Notes: generated by a model from the letters alone, not told the origin. A stretch of 5,312 nucleotides of DNA from Treponema sp. (GCA_009776715.1 WRNF01000169.1:1-5312), one strand, 5' to 3'. Shown: positions 1 through 5,312, counted from the stretch's first letter. Program-made: numbers and translations.

Positions 1-18
1 ATCTTTGCTAAACTTCAT
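1..18 (-). CDS. 5' end of an unidentified gene running off the left edge
   Basis: Only the first six codons are visible on the minus strand: ATG at 18-16, giving M-K-F-S-K-D. The case for a real gene is the ribosome binding site. A perfect GGAGG (24-28 on the plus strand as CCTCC) sits five bases before the ATG, and the spacer is AT-rich. No function can be read from six residues. The next thing upstream on the same strand is a fragment resembling a ribbon-helix-helix antitoxin (97-201), so this could be the second gene of an antitoxin/toxin-type pair. That is inference from context only. I am fairly sure it is a start site and know nothing of the product. Confidence 0.6.
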
Positions 19-23
19 TTATT

Positions 24-28
24 CCTCC
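24..28 (-). promoter_or_regulatory. Ribosome binding site of the left-edge gene
   Basis: GGAGG on the minus strand lies five bases from the ATG at 18, in the context TTTTGGAGGAATAAATG. This is the strongest Shine-Dalgarno in the window, and it is the reason the six-codon fragment at the edge is called a gene. Confidence 0.65.
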
Positions 29-96
29 AAAATGTGATTTTGAAGGGTATTTTACTTTATACCGTTACTGGACACCAGAAGTGGTTGTTTTGACGG

Positions 97-201
97 TTAC
101 ACAGATTCGGGTAAGCGTATTGATACATGGATCTTTTTGTCATCTTTTCTTGGACGTCCATTACGGTTAATGTGTTCATGGATATATAACAAACATACCA
201 T
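97..201 (-). pseudogene. Fragment resembling a ribbon-helix-helix antitoxin or repressor
   Basis: One minus-strand frame ends at TAA (97-99). Its last 20 residues read GRPRKDDKK followed by IHVSIRLPESV. The pattern of a basic GRP(R/K)K linker, then alternating hydrophobic residues and a LPE(S/D) turn, is typical of the first strand and turn of CopG/RHH-type DNA-binding antitoxins. In those proteins the LPE turn leads into two helices. Here the stop falls immediately after it, so the helices are missing and neither other frame restores them. An ATG at 199-201 would give 34 residues, but it has no Shine-Dalgarno. The sequence before it belongs to the inverted-repeat arm, so the original start may be lost. 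I read this as a decayed or truncated gene. A chance ORF is possible. Confidence 0.35.
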
Positions 202-212
202 ACTTGCCAGGT

Positions 213-273
213 TAAACTTGACCCGTATTGTAGAGAACGAGCTGGCAAGGGGGAGCGGGCGCGGCGCGGCAAA
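213..273 (-). repeat. Left arm of an imperfect inverted repeat
   Basis: The inner 32 bases (242-273) are a GC-rich block that reappears inverted at 449-480 with two mismatches. On the minus strand the block begins TTTGCCGCGCCGCGCCCGCT. A second block, TAAACTTG at 213-220, matches CAAGTTTA at 500-507 in inverse orientation. Weaker similarity may continue outward on both sides to roughly 181 and 540 in AT-rich sequence. The block gives the open minus-strand frame an Arg/Pro-rich peptide that I do not consider a protein. It could be one copy of a dispersed repeat, or one end of a small non-autonomous mobile element. Confidence 0.75.
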
Positions 274-341
274 ACATTATGAAATTCCCCGCTGGAATAG
301 ACCTTATAATAAAATCAAAAACTAGGCGTACAGAAAAAGCT

Positions 342-388
342 GCCCGGTACGAATAGCGTGGCAACAACATAATACCCGCTAACCGGGC
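342..388. other. Bulged stem-loop in the core of the inverted-repeat element, with alternative partners to 419
   Basis: GCCCGGT (342-348) pairs with ACCGGGC (382-388). TAGCG (354-358) pairs with CGCTA (377-381). The right side of the stem is therefore continuous and the left side carries a five-base bulge, giving 12 base pairs around an 18-base loop. A second ACCGGGC at 411-417 competes for the same partner: CTGCCCGGT (340-348) can pair with ACCGGGCAG (411-419) over nine bases. GCCC (404-407) and GGGC (414-417) can also form a small local hairpin. Such mutually exclusive pairings occur in structured RNAs and in single-strand DNA hairpins at mobile-element ends. No known RNA family or recombination site is recognised. 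Both strands can fold, so the active strand is unknown. Confidence 0.5.
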
Positions 389-448
389 TTTGATAAGATG
401 AATGCCCTAAACCGGGCAGGGGCTGTGCAAGCGGACTCCACCATCTGG

Positions 449-507
449 TTTGCCGCGCCGCGCCCGCTCCCTCTTGCCGGTTTTACGGAATAATGGGGAC
501 AAGTTTA
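449..507 (+). repeat. Right arm of an imperfect inverted repeat
   Basis: This arm mirrors the left one. The 32-base GC-rich block is at 449-480. Nineteen bases later comes CAAGTTTA (500-507), against 21 bases of spacing in the left arm. The two inner blocks are 175 bases apart (274-448). The outer AT-rich continuation, with GGTAT followed by T-rich sequence near 520, also resembles the left arm loosely. No obvious target-site duplication flanks the pair. They may therefore be two opposed copies of one dispersed repeat, and not the ends of a single insertion. Confidence 0.75.
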
Positions 508-752
508 GCTCAAGCGGCGGGGTATTTTATTTAATATGTCATTGTGGATTTGGATACTCATGCAAATCAGATAAATCCTTAATAATGATAAATACTGGCA
601 TTCAGGGGGAGAAGATAACCCAAAATAGTAATACATAATAATTTGAAACAGTGAAAAATGCTATAAAAATATAAACTAATTATTTTCCAAACTCCGTGTC
701 CTTCGTGCCTTTGTGTGAAATATTTTATTAAAATTGGCCTTCTAAAAAAAAC
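508..752. other. Non-coding AT-rich stretch with degenerate repeat-like pieces
   Basis: No convincing gene lies here. The open frames crossing it have no ribosome binding site and draw part of their sequence from the repeat arm. Around 557-606 there is a run of degenerate ATAAATCC-like units; GATAAATCC at 570-578 and GATAAATAC at 587-595 are 17 bases apart. The run ends in CATTCAGGGGG. It loosely resembles the decayed ATCCTTTAATCCTG-style intergenic repeats seen in many bacterial genomes. A second repeat-like segment at 692-720 is listed separately. The remainder is A/T-rich with no visible signal until the promoter at 753. Confidence 0.45.
692..720 (-). repeat. Dispersed intergenic repeat of the CAAAGGCACGAAGGACAC type
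   Basis: The minus strand reads TTTCACACAAAGGCACGAAG and then GACACGGAGT. This closely resembles a widespread intergenic motif, (C)ACAAAGGCACGAAGGACACGGAG. From memory, that motif recurs in many unrelated bacterial genomes and is often found beside GxxExxY-family genes. No GxxExxY reading frame is visible next to it, so it may be an orphan copy or the footprint of a lost locus. Identity with the motif is by eye and memory only. Confidence 0.5.
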
Positions 753-782
753 TTGACGATACAGCCTGCAATCATGTATATT
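753..782 (+). promoter_or_regulatory. Sigma70-type promoter for the 835-3676 gene pair
   Basis: TTGACG (753-758) is separated by 18 bases from TATATT (777-782). An A-tract (744-751) lies just upstream and could act as an UP element. Transcription would begin near 789, leaving a leader of about 45 bases before the TTG start at 835. This is the best promoter match in the window, and it sits where the first gene needs one. No operator-like dyad is obvious, apart from the A/T-rich near-palindrome that spans the -10 region. Confidence 0.6.
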
Positions 783-823
783 TAAGTATATAGTAGAAAA
801 TTTATCTATTAAAATATAATAAC

Positions 824-828
824 AGGAG
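824..828 (+). promoter_or_regulatory. Ribosome binding site deciding the TTG start at 835
   Basis: AGGAG lies six bases before TTG at 835. This decides for the unusual TTG start over the first in-frame ATG, which is well inside the protein. Starting at the TTG also supplies a complete signal peptide. Confidence 0.75.
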
Positions 829-834
829 TTTATT

Positions 835-2775
835 TTGAAGAAATTTTTTCTTATTGTTTTGATTGCTCTAATAAGTTTTTCATTATATGCCCAAAACAAC
901 GGCAAAACGTCAGTTGCAATGCTTAACTATCTGGCAACCCAGGCACGTATCATAAGCAGCTCAAAAGAAAACAGGCTGATCCTTGAAGATATTTACGACA
1001 GGCTGCTGAACAACTCAAATCCGGCGGTAATTGACGAAACAACACTTGATTTTTTCCAAATACTGCTTGAAGACATCGAAAATTTCAGAATAATCACCTA
1101 CCAGCGGGAGCGTTTGCGGTTTCTCTTTGAAAACCAGAGGGCCCAGGCCATTACCAAGGCGCTGCCCAATCCCCTGTACCTGCTTGGCGCAAGGAACATG
1201 TCGCCGCTTGCCCTGGTGGCTACCGCCGCGACCATGGCAATAGATTCCGCGTTTAAGTACCAGGGTGCAATGAATGACGCGAAACTGGCATATATGCAGG
1301 GGGATTGGGATCTGGACGACAGGGAATCGGCAGTTTTGCATAATCTGCGCTCCCGTTCTTTTGTGTATACGGTAAACATCACCAATCAGTACAGGCTTGA
1401 CGGAAGCGATACCCTCAATGAAAACAGCATTGATGGTTTTGTCGATATTGCGTTATGGGATCCTTCTCCCCGTAAAAGGCAGGCATTGGAAGCGAACCGG
1501 GGCCTTTATTCCAAATACGGGCCTTACTGGCTTGAACTGGCCGAAACCTATTACGATTTGGAAATGTTTAGGGAATGCCTGAACGCGGCGCAGGAATATG
1601 AAAAAGTTCATGCCCCGATATTCCGCAAAGACAAGGATTTTGCAAGGCTTATTCCCAAAATAATAGTCGCCGCATACAATGTCCACGGGGACGGCATAAT
1701 ATACAGGAACCTGGCTGCCGGTTATTTGCGGACGCTTGTTGACAATACCTCCGATTCTGACTGGGCGTTACGGTATTTTGCAGCCCAGACCTATATAAGC
1801 CTGGCGTCCGGTTTAACCAGGGCAAGAACCCTGCAATCCGCTTATGATTTACTGATCAATAATGTTCGCGTGCTTTCAATAGAACAGGAAAAAGTACTGA
1901 ACGAGTACCATTCGCCGGTGACCGTTGTCCCGCAAAGCATGCTGAACGCCCTTGAAGAGGCGCAAAAAAAATTAAGCCAGGCTAAAATTGACAAAGAAAC
2001 CGCAATGAGCAGTAAGAACACCAGGCTTGGCAAGGAACAAAGGGACAAGCTGGAAAATGAGATTAAAGAGGCGGAAAAAAAGGTCAAGGAATGGGAACAG
2101 AAGGTTTTGGATTATAAAACTGCCCGCGAAAAGGAACTGCCTCCCTTTAGCCAGGCGTTGTGGGTAAATTACATCCTGCTTACCGGTTTATTTGAGCCCC
2201 TGGAAAAAACAGACAAGGATATTGAATATGTGCACGATATTATTGATTTTGCCTTCTGGCCCCTGTATGTTATGGAATCTTTTTGGGAAGAATCCCAAAC
2301 AGAGGATCTAAGCGCTATTTTTCAGTTCAATAACAGGTCAATAAGCGAATCAAAAGTATTGAATTTTACCAAAGATTTTTTACGGGGGTTTTCGCTTGTT
2401 CCCTTTGCCATTGATATTTTTAGCCCGACATATAAATGGGACAGGTTTTTCCTGTTAAGCCCCGATGTCCTTTTTACGGAAATAAATTCCATAGATATTA
2501 AAATTCAAAATCAGAGCGGGTCTGTAGTTTTTGAGGCGGAAAATATCCCCTGGGCGGTAAGCGCGAAATCAATCAGAAACGGGCTGGAGGAAATACAGGT
2601 ATATATTTCCGAGATCAGGTTGTTATTGGGAAATGCCTTAATACTTCAAAAGAAAGAGCCGTATAAAATGGAAATTTTCATTAAAAATATTGATGAAGCT
2701 GGATCCTACAACAACCGCCTTCATTTTGAAAAAGCTTTCGGAAAAACAAACTGGGTTTTCAAATATGTTGAATAA
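835..2775 (+). CDS. Exported helical-repeat/coiled-coil protein, unrecognised family
   Basis: The protein has 646 residues. It begins MKKFFLIVLIALISFSLYA, a clear Sec signal peptide with a probable signal peptidase I site after Ala19 (LYA, then QNN), so it should act in the periplasm or at the outer membrane. Most of the mature protein looks alpha-helical. Residues 223-257 have a TPR-like pattern (YWLELAETYYDLEMF, then CLNAAQEYEKV). Residues 124-136 are a small-residue hydrophobic patch. Residues 369-435 are a highly charged Lys/Glu/Gln-rich coiled coil. The C-terminal part after about 500 looks more beta-rich, with a segment around SGSVVFEAENIPW, and may be a separate domain. I do not recognise the family and see no catalytic motif. 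A TPR-like scaffold working with the product of the overlapping downstream gene is a reasonable inference. Start choice rests on the AGGAG six bases upstream and the intact signal peptide. Confidence 0.9.
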   Translation: MKKFFLIVLIALISFSLYAQNNGKTSVAMLNYLATQARIISSSKENRLILEDIYDRLLNNSNPAVIDETTLDFFQILLEDIENFRIITYQRERLRFLFENQRAQAITKALPNPLYLLGARNMSPLALVATAATMAIDSAFKYQGAMNDAKLAYMQGDWDLDDRESAVLHNLRSRSFVYTVNITNQYRLDGSDTLNENSIDGFVDIALWDPSPRKRQALEANRGLYSKYGPYWLELAETYYDLEMFRECLNAAQEYEKVHAPIFRKDKDFARLIPKIIVAAYNVHGDGIIYRNLAAGYLRTLVDNTSDSDWALRYFAAQTYISLASGLTRARTLQSAYDLLINNVRVLSIEQEKVLNEYHSPVTVVPQSMLNALEEAQKKLSQAKIDKETAMSSKNTRLGKEQRDKLENEIKEAEKKVKEWEQKVLDYKTAREKELPPFSQALWVNYILLTGLFEPLEKTDKDIEYVHDIIDFAFWPLYVMESFWEESQTEDLSAIFQFNNRSISESKVLNFTKDFLRGFSLVPFAIDIFSPTYKWDRFFLLSPDVLFTEINSIDIKIQNQSGSVVFEAENIPWAVSAKSIRNGLEEIQVYISEIRLLLGNALILQKKEPYKMEIFIKNIDEAGSYNNRLHFEKAFGKTNWVFKYVE

Positions 2776-3676
2776 TACGGCGTGCAAAAAAACAGCCGTT
2801 GTCTTTTTTCTGTTTGCAGTCTCTGCCGGTTATTTATTTCCGTCTGATGATGATGTCCATAACAGGCAGCTTTTGCAGGTATTGTTCGGCCGTTCGGTTA
2901 ATATAAAATCCGATGATGGGAGGCTGTTTTACGGCAGTGATTTTACTGAAGAAAAAAAACAAAAGATCCTTGTTCTGCAAAAAGCCCTGTACTGGTGCAT
3001 AGATGAATACAATGGCGATAATCCCTATATGCAAGGATACCCCAGGCAATATTTAAATGATTTAAGGCTGTTTGGAGTAGGCGGCGTTCCCGAATATGAT
3101 AAAATAAATTTTACCGCAAATATGTACCATCAAAGGTATACCCATAGGGGCTGGGACTGGACTTTATATCCAAGAACCGCTCAATACAACTTTCAGGAAA
3201 TATGGTCTTTACGAAAGAATCTTTTACTGTCTGCCATAGATTCGGTAACTGATATAAGGCCGGAGGAAGCGATTAAACGTGACAGTTTTGGCGCTTTATT
3301 GTACTACCTGCATATACTTGAAGACCATGCCGGTGATTCAAAAACGACATATATGGACAGAATTTCCATTTCGCGGCGGCCCGATTACCGCAGTAACAGG
3401 TCAGGTGAAAACAGATTTAATCCGACAATAATTACGGAGCTGCTCTACCATTTGCCGCGCCTGTTTAGGGAGCAAACAGGGACAATGGAATTCAGGACTA
3501 TCGAAAGATACCTTACACGCTGCAATCAGGACAAAGAGTTCCCGGCAGGAAACGTCATTACCGATGGGGAATATGCGAAGCTGCAATCCTTTGCCAAAGA
3601 GATGCTGGATAAGTTAATTGAAAATATTCCGGCTCTTATGAAGGGAGAAGGTTTTTTCAGCCGGGTGTTTTACTGA
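2765..3676 (+). CDS. Exported protein with a His/Asp cluster, unrecognised (possible metal-dependent enzyme)
   Basis: The protein has 303 residues. I chose ATG 2765 over the upstream in-frame ATG at 2690 because it places a signal peptide at the N terminus: Lys8-Lys9, then hydrophobic residues 10-25, with possible cleavage after Ala21 or near Ser27. It overlaps the preceding gene by 11 bases and has no clear Shine-Dalgarno, which suggests translational coupling. Two segments stand out. One is YHQRYTHRGWDW at 121-132, with His122 and His127. The other is YYLHILEDHAGDS at 180-192, with His183, Asp187, His188 and Asp191. His/Asp spacing inside a helix loosely recalls all-alpha zinc enzymes such as phospholipase C/P1 nucleases, but the canonical signature is not complete. 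I would not assign that function. Shared promoter and overlap imply it works with the 835-2775 product. A structural match to P1 nuclease would support the metal-enzyme idea. Confidence 0.85.
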   Translation: MLNNTACKKTAVVFFLFAVSAGYLFPSDDDVHNRQLLQVLFGRSVNIKSDDGRLFYGSDFTEEKKQKILVLQKALYWCIDEYNGDNPYMQGYPRQYLNDLRLFGVGGVPEYDKINFTANMYHQRYTHRGWDWTLYPRTAQYNFQEIWSLRKNLLLSAIDSVTDIRPEEAIKRDSFGALLYYLHILEDHAGDSKTTYMDRISISRRPDYRSNRSGENRFNPTIITELLYHLPRLFREQTGTMEFRTIERYLTRCNQDKEFPAGNVITDGEYAKLQSFAKEMLDKLIENIPALMKGEGFFSRVFY

Positions 3677-3714
3677 CGAAAGGCGAAGGGCGGCGCCTGC
3701 ACGGGAAGGCTCCC

Positions 3715-4392
3715 TCACACTATGTACCAAACGGCGAACCAGTGGCATACGGTCCCGATAATTACAAATACATGCCAGACAGCGTGGGTCAGCCTGACGC
3801 TCTTCATGCGGTACCAAATTGTTCCGAGGGTGTACGCTGCCCCTCCGGCGATGAGCAGTACGACGCTCTGAACGGGAACGGAACGTGTCAATGGAATCAA
3901 ACCGGCGACAATTGCCCAGCCCATCATTATATACGCGGCTATTTCAATTTTTTTAAGGGCTTTGAAGCCTAAAATATTAAGGGAAATGCCGAGCAGGGCC
4001 AGCAGCCATTCAACGGCGAAGAGACTCCAGCCCCAGGCGCCCCCAAGGCCGATGAGGCAAATGGGGGTGTAGGTTCCGGCAATAAAAATAAATATTATCG
4101 AATGATCGAGTTTGCGCAGTATGTATTTGGCGCCTTTGTGCTGCACCGCGTGATAGAGGGTTGAAATAAGGAACATTCCTGTCATGGTTGCGGCAAAGAG
4201 GAGGGCTGCGGCAATATCCAGGCTGCCGGCGCGCCGGCCTCCCAAAAGCCCCCTGGTTTTCAGGTTCAGCAGCACCATGCCCGCAACCGCGCCCAGCGTT
4301 CCAAGGCCGTGGAGCAGGGAATTGGCTATTTCTTCGCCAATGGAATAAAAGGGAAGCGCCGCTGTTATGCCTGTTCTTTCTGTTGTGACCAT
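3715..4392 (-). CDS. trhA: TrhA/hemolysin III family (PAQR-like) seven-helix membrane protein
   Basis: The length, 225 residues, is usual for the family. Family motifs appear in order: GEEIANSLLHGLG (19-31), STLYHA (77-82), LDHSIIF (95-101), AGTYTP (105-110), YTLGTIWY (187-194) and THAVWHVFVIIG (202-213). His81, Asp96, His203 and His207 correspond to the metal-site residues of the PAQR/AdipoR superfamily. Seven hydrophobic segments fall roughly at 22-44, 58-80, 95-115, 120-143, 149-168, 174-194 and 201-223. It is an inner-membrane protein. Bacterial members were first named hemolysins, but they are better linked to membrane lipid or fluidity homeostasis; the substrate is not settled. An in-frame stop (4399-4401) lies just upstream of the ATG, which fixes the start, although no good ribosome binding site is visible. 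It follows the methyltransferase gene by 46 bases and is probably co-transcribed with it. Confidence 0.93.
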   Translation of the reverse strand: MVTTERTGITAALPFYSIGEEIANSLLHGLGTLGAVAGMVLLNLKTRGLLGGRRAGSLDIAAALLFAATMTGMFLISTLYHAVQHKGAKYILRKLDHSIIFIFIAGTYTPICLIGLGGAWGWSLFAVEWLLALLGISLNILGFKALKKIEIAAYIMMGWAIVAGLIPLTRSVPVQSVVLLIAGGAAYTLGTIWYRMKSVRLTHAVWHVFVIIGTVCHWFAVWYIV

Positions 4393-4408
4393 ATATGTTT
4401 AGACCGCA

Positions 4409-4441
4409 TAACCGGCCTGCGGTTGCAGGGGGCCGTTGTTA
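4409..4441 (-). promoter_or_regulatory. Intercistronic bulged hairpin between methyltransferase and trhA
   Basis: On the minus strand, TAAC-aa-CGGCC pairs with GGCCGGTTA across a 13-base loop. This makes nine base pairs with a two-base bulge, and the stem begins at the methyltransferase stop codon. No T-run follows, so it is not a standard intrinsic terminator. It could be an mRNA processing or stability element, or a partial attenuator that lowers trhA expression. A competing ACCGC/GCGGT pairing exists in the same stretch. Its function is inferred. Confidence 0.35.
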
Positions 4442-5312
4442 TTTTTTTACGGCAGCGTACACTTCAAAGGTATCGCCAAGGGCGAATTTTTTGCTTGCCG
4501 CAAGCAGGATCCTGTACAGCGGGCTTTTTTCGTTTTGGGCGTACTGCCCGAGCAGCGGGAAGCGTTCGGGGTGGTGGCCGCTGCCCGTAATTTTAACAAC
4601 CCTGAAGCCCGCAAGCGCAAGGGCTTTTTTGCATGCGGCCGGCGACCAGATCGTCCAGTGATCGGCAGGGCTGCGTTCCAGAAATTTATGCGGCGAGCCG
4701 CGGCCGGAAACCCCCGTGCAGGACGGCGTAGCGAAGGCAAACACCCCGCCCGGTTTCAGCAATTTGCGGATCTCCGCCAGAGCGGGGACGCAGTCCTGAA
4801 AATGCTCAATAACGTACCAGAGGGTAATTACATCGAAGGGCGGGGTAAATGATACCGGTAAACGCGCCCTATCAAGAGCCGCGGAGGGGAAAAAGCCCTG
4901 CGCCGCAGGAATGCCGAAGGTCTGTTTGACGTATTCAACGGCCTCTTCCGCCGGGTCAATGCCGAAGGGGGAAAAGCCTTCTTCCCGCGCCGCGGCGAGG
5001 AATGGGCCGTATGCGCAGCCTATGTCCAAAAGGAGCGGGGGATCTTTTTTTTGCGGTTTAACGTACCCTTTGATTACTGCAAGCCGCCTCCTTGCCATCG
5101 CTGTCAAATTGGGAAAATCTTCAAGGTAAGTTTTGCCGTACTGTTTTTTGTACTGCCCGAAAAAATAATCCTGCGCGTATTCAATGGGAGGAGGGTTAAG
5201 CCGGTCCATTCTGATAACCCCGCAGCGCGGGCACATACGGTATGTGCGTTCGGGGAAACGGGCAAGCGCGTTTTCACGGGGCCCGGTTTCACTGGCGGCG
5301 CTGCAGGCGGCG
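4439..5312 (-). CDS. Class I SAM-dependent methyltransferase with N-terminal zinc ribbon, 5' end beyond the window
   Basis: The frame is open from the right edge to TAA at 4439-4441: 290 complete residues plus one base of a preceding codon. Numbering from the first complete codon, motif I (glycine-rich SAM loop) is LLLDIGCAYG with Asp96 and Gly102. Acidic motif II is GIDP with Asp119. Motif IV-like FDVITLWYVIEH covers about 159-170, and LLKPGG ends at Gly189, followed by FAFATPS. This is the Methyltransf_11/23-type fold. An ATG at 5236 is tempting but is probably internal. The 25 residues before it stay in frame and carry a cysteine (Cys3) that would pair with the CPRCG motif (Cys27, Cys30), a layout common in methyltransferases with an N-terminal zinc ribbon. 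The cut codon ends in C, compatible with a Cys completing C-A-A-C. There is also no ribosome binding site at 5236. The methyl acceptor is unknown; relatives often modify sugars, lipids or quinone-type molecules. It is likely the first visible gene of the trhA transcript. Confidence 0.88.
   Translation of the reverse strand, partial: AACSAASETGPRENALARFPERTYRMCPRCGVIRMDRLNPPPIEYAQDYFFGQYKKQYGKTYLEDFPNLTAMARRRLAVIKGYVKPQKKDPPLLLDIGCAYGPFLAAAREEGFSPFGIDPAEEAVEYVKQTFGIPAAQGFFPSAALDRARLPVSFTPPFDVITLWYVIEHFQDCVPALAEIRKLLKPGGVFAFATPSCTGVSGRGSPHKFLERSPADHWTIWSPAACKKALALAGFRVVKITGSGHHPERFPLLGQYAQNEKSPLYRILLAASKKFALGDTFEVYAAVKK

Noticed and set aside
90..124. Promoter starting with TTGACG on the plus strand
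   Set aside because: No -10 hexamer occurs at acceptable spacing; the nearest A/T-rich hexamer is about 23 bases away, and no plus-strand gene follows.
57..272. Minus-strand ORF with an Arg/Pro-rich start
   Set aside because: Its start lies in the GC-rich repeat arm, and the right arm gives a near-identical N-terminal peptide on the other strand. It has no ribosome binding site. The competing frame at 97-201 looks more protein-like.
342..420. Integron attC site or diversity-generating retroelement template repeat
   Set aside because: The stem-loop lacks the RYYYAAC/GTTRRRY core pair of attC. There is no reverse transcriptase, Avd or matching variable repeat in the window, and the AAC content is too low for a typical template repeat.
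450..638. Plus-strand 62-residue ORF
   Set aside because: It begins in the repeat arm with TTG, has no ribosome binding site, has low-complexity composition and runs through degenerate repeats.
1842..2087. Minus-strand Ser/Phe/Leu-rich ORF
   Set aside because: It is the reverse-strand image of the Lys/Glu-rich coiled coil of the 646-residue protein.
2690..2764. Upstream in-frame ATG as the start of the second exported gene
   Set aside because: It would add 25 residues ahead of the signal peptide and overlap the previous gene by 86 bases. ATG 2765 puts the Lys-Lys plus hydrophobic segment at the N terminus.
3681..3698. Bidirectional terminator between the convergent operons
   Set aside because: AGGCG/CGCCT gives only five pairs with an eight-base loop and no T-run on either side. 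The nearby GGGA/TCCC pairing is only four pairs.
4188..4852. Plus-strand ORFs opposite trhA and the methyltransferase
   Set aside because: They are antisense shadows of genes with clear family motifs and are rich in Arg/Gly/Ala, as expected from GC-rich reverse frames.

Overview
The window looks like chromosomal DNA of a bacterium with medium G+C, possibly a spirochaete such as an insect-gut Treponema. That guess rests on overall feel: secreted proteins with MKKFF-type signal peptides, a TTG start, AT-rich promoters, and large exported proteins that match no family I know. No gene here settles the taxonomy.

Left flank (1-834). This stretch is mostly non-coding and looks accessory. At the extreme left, a minus-strand gene starts at position 18 behind a strong Shine-Dalgarno and runs out of the window. 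Upstream of it is a short fragment resembling the start of a ribbon-helix-helix antitoxin or repressor (97-201, minus). That fragment abuts a non-coding element bounded by GC-rich inverted repeats (213-507) whose core can fold into alternative hairpins. Next come two degenerate dispersed-repeat-like pieces (about 557-606 and 692-720). A good sigma70-type promoter (753-782) and a ribosome binding site then lead into the first large gene.

Centre (835-3676, plus). Two genes form a translationally coupled pair overlapping by 11 bases. The first encodes a 646-residue exported protein with helical-repeat character and a strong central coiled coil. The second encodes a 303-residue exported protein with a cluster of His and Asp residues that could bind metal. 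I recognise neither as a named family. They are the best candidates here for an undescribed two-component envelope system.

Right side (3715-5312, minus). Two convergent genes are visibly richer in G+C. The promoter-proximal one is a class I SAM-dependent methyltransferase with an N-terminal zinc ribbon that continues past the right edge. After 46 bases with a bulged hairpin comes a seven-helix TrhA/hemolysin III family (PAQR-like) membrane protein. The two gene sets face each other across a 38-base gap with no convincing terminator. No tRNA, rRNA, CRISPR array or intact transposase gene was seen.
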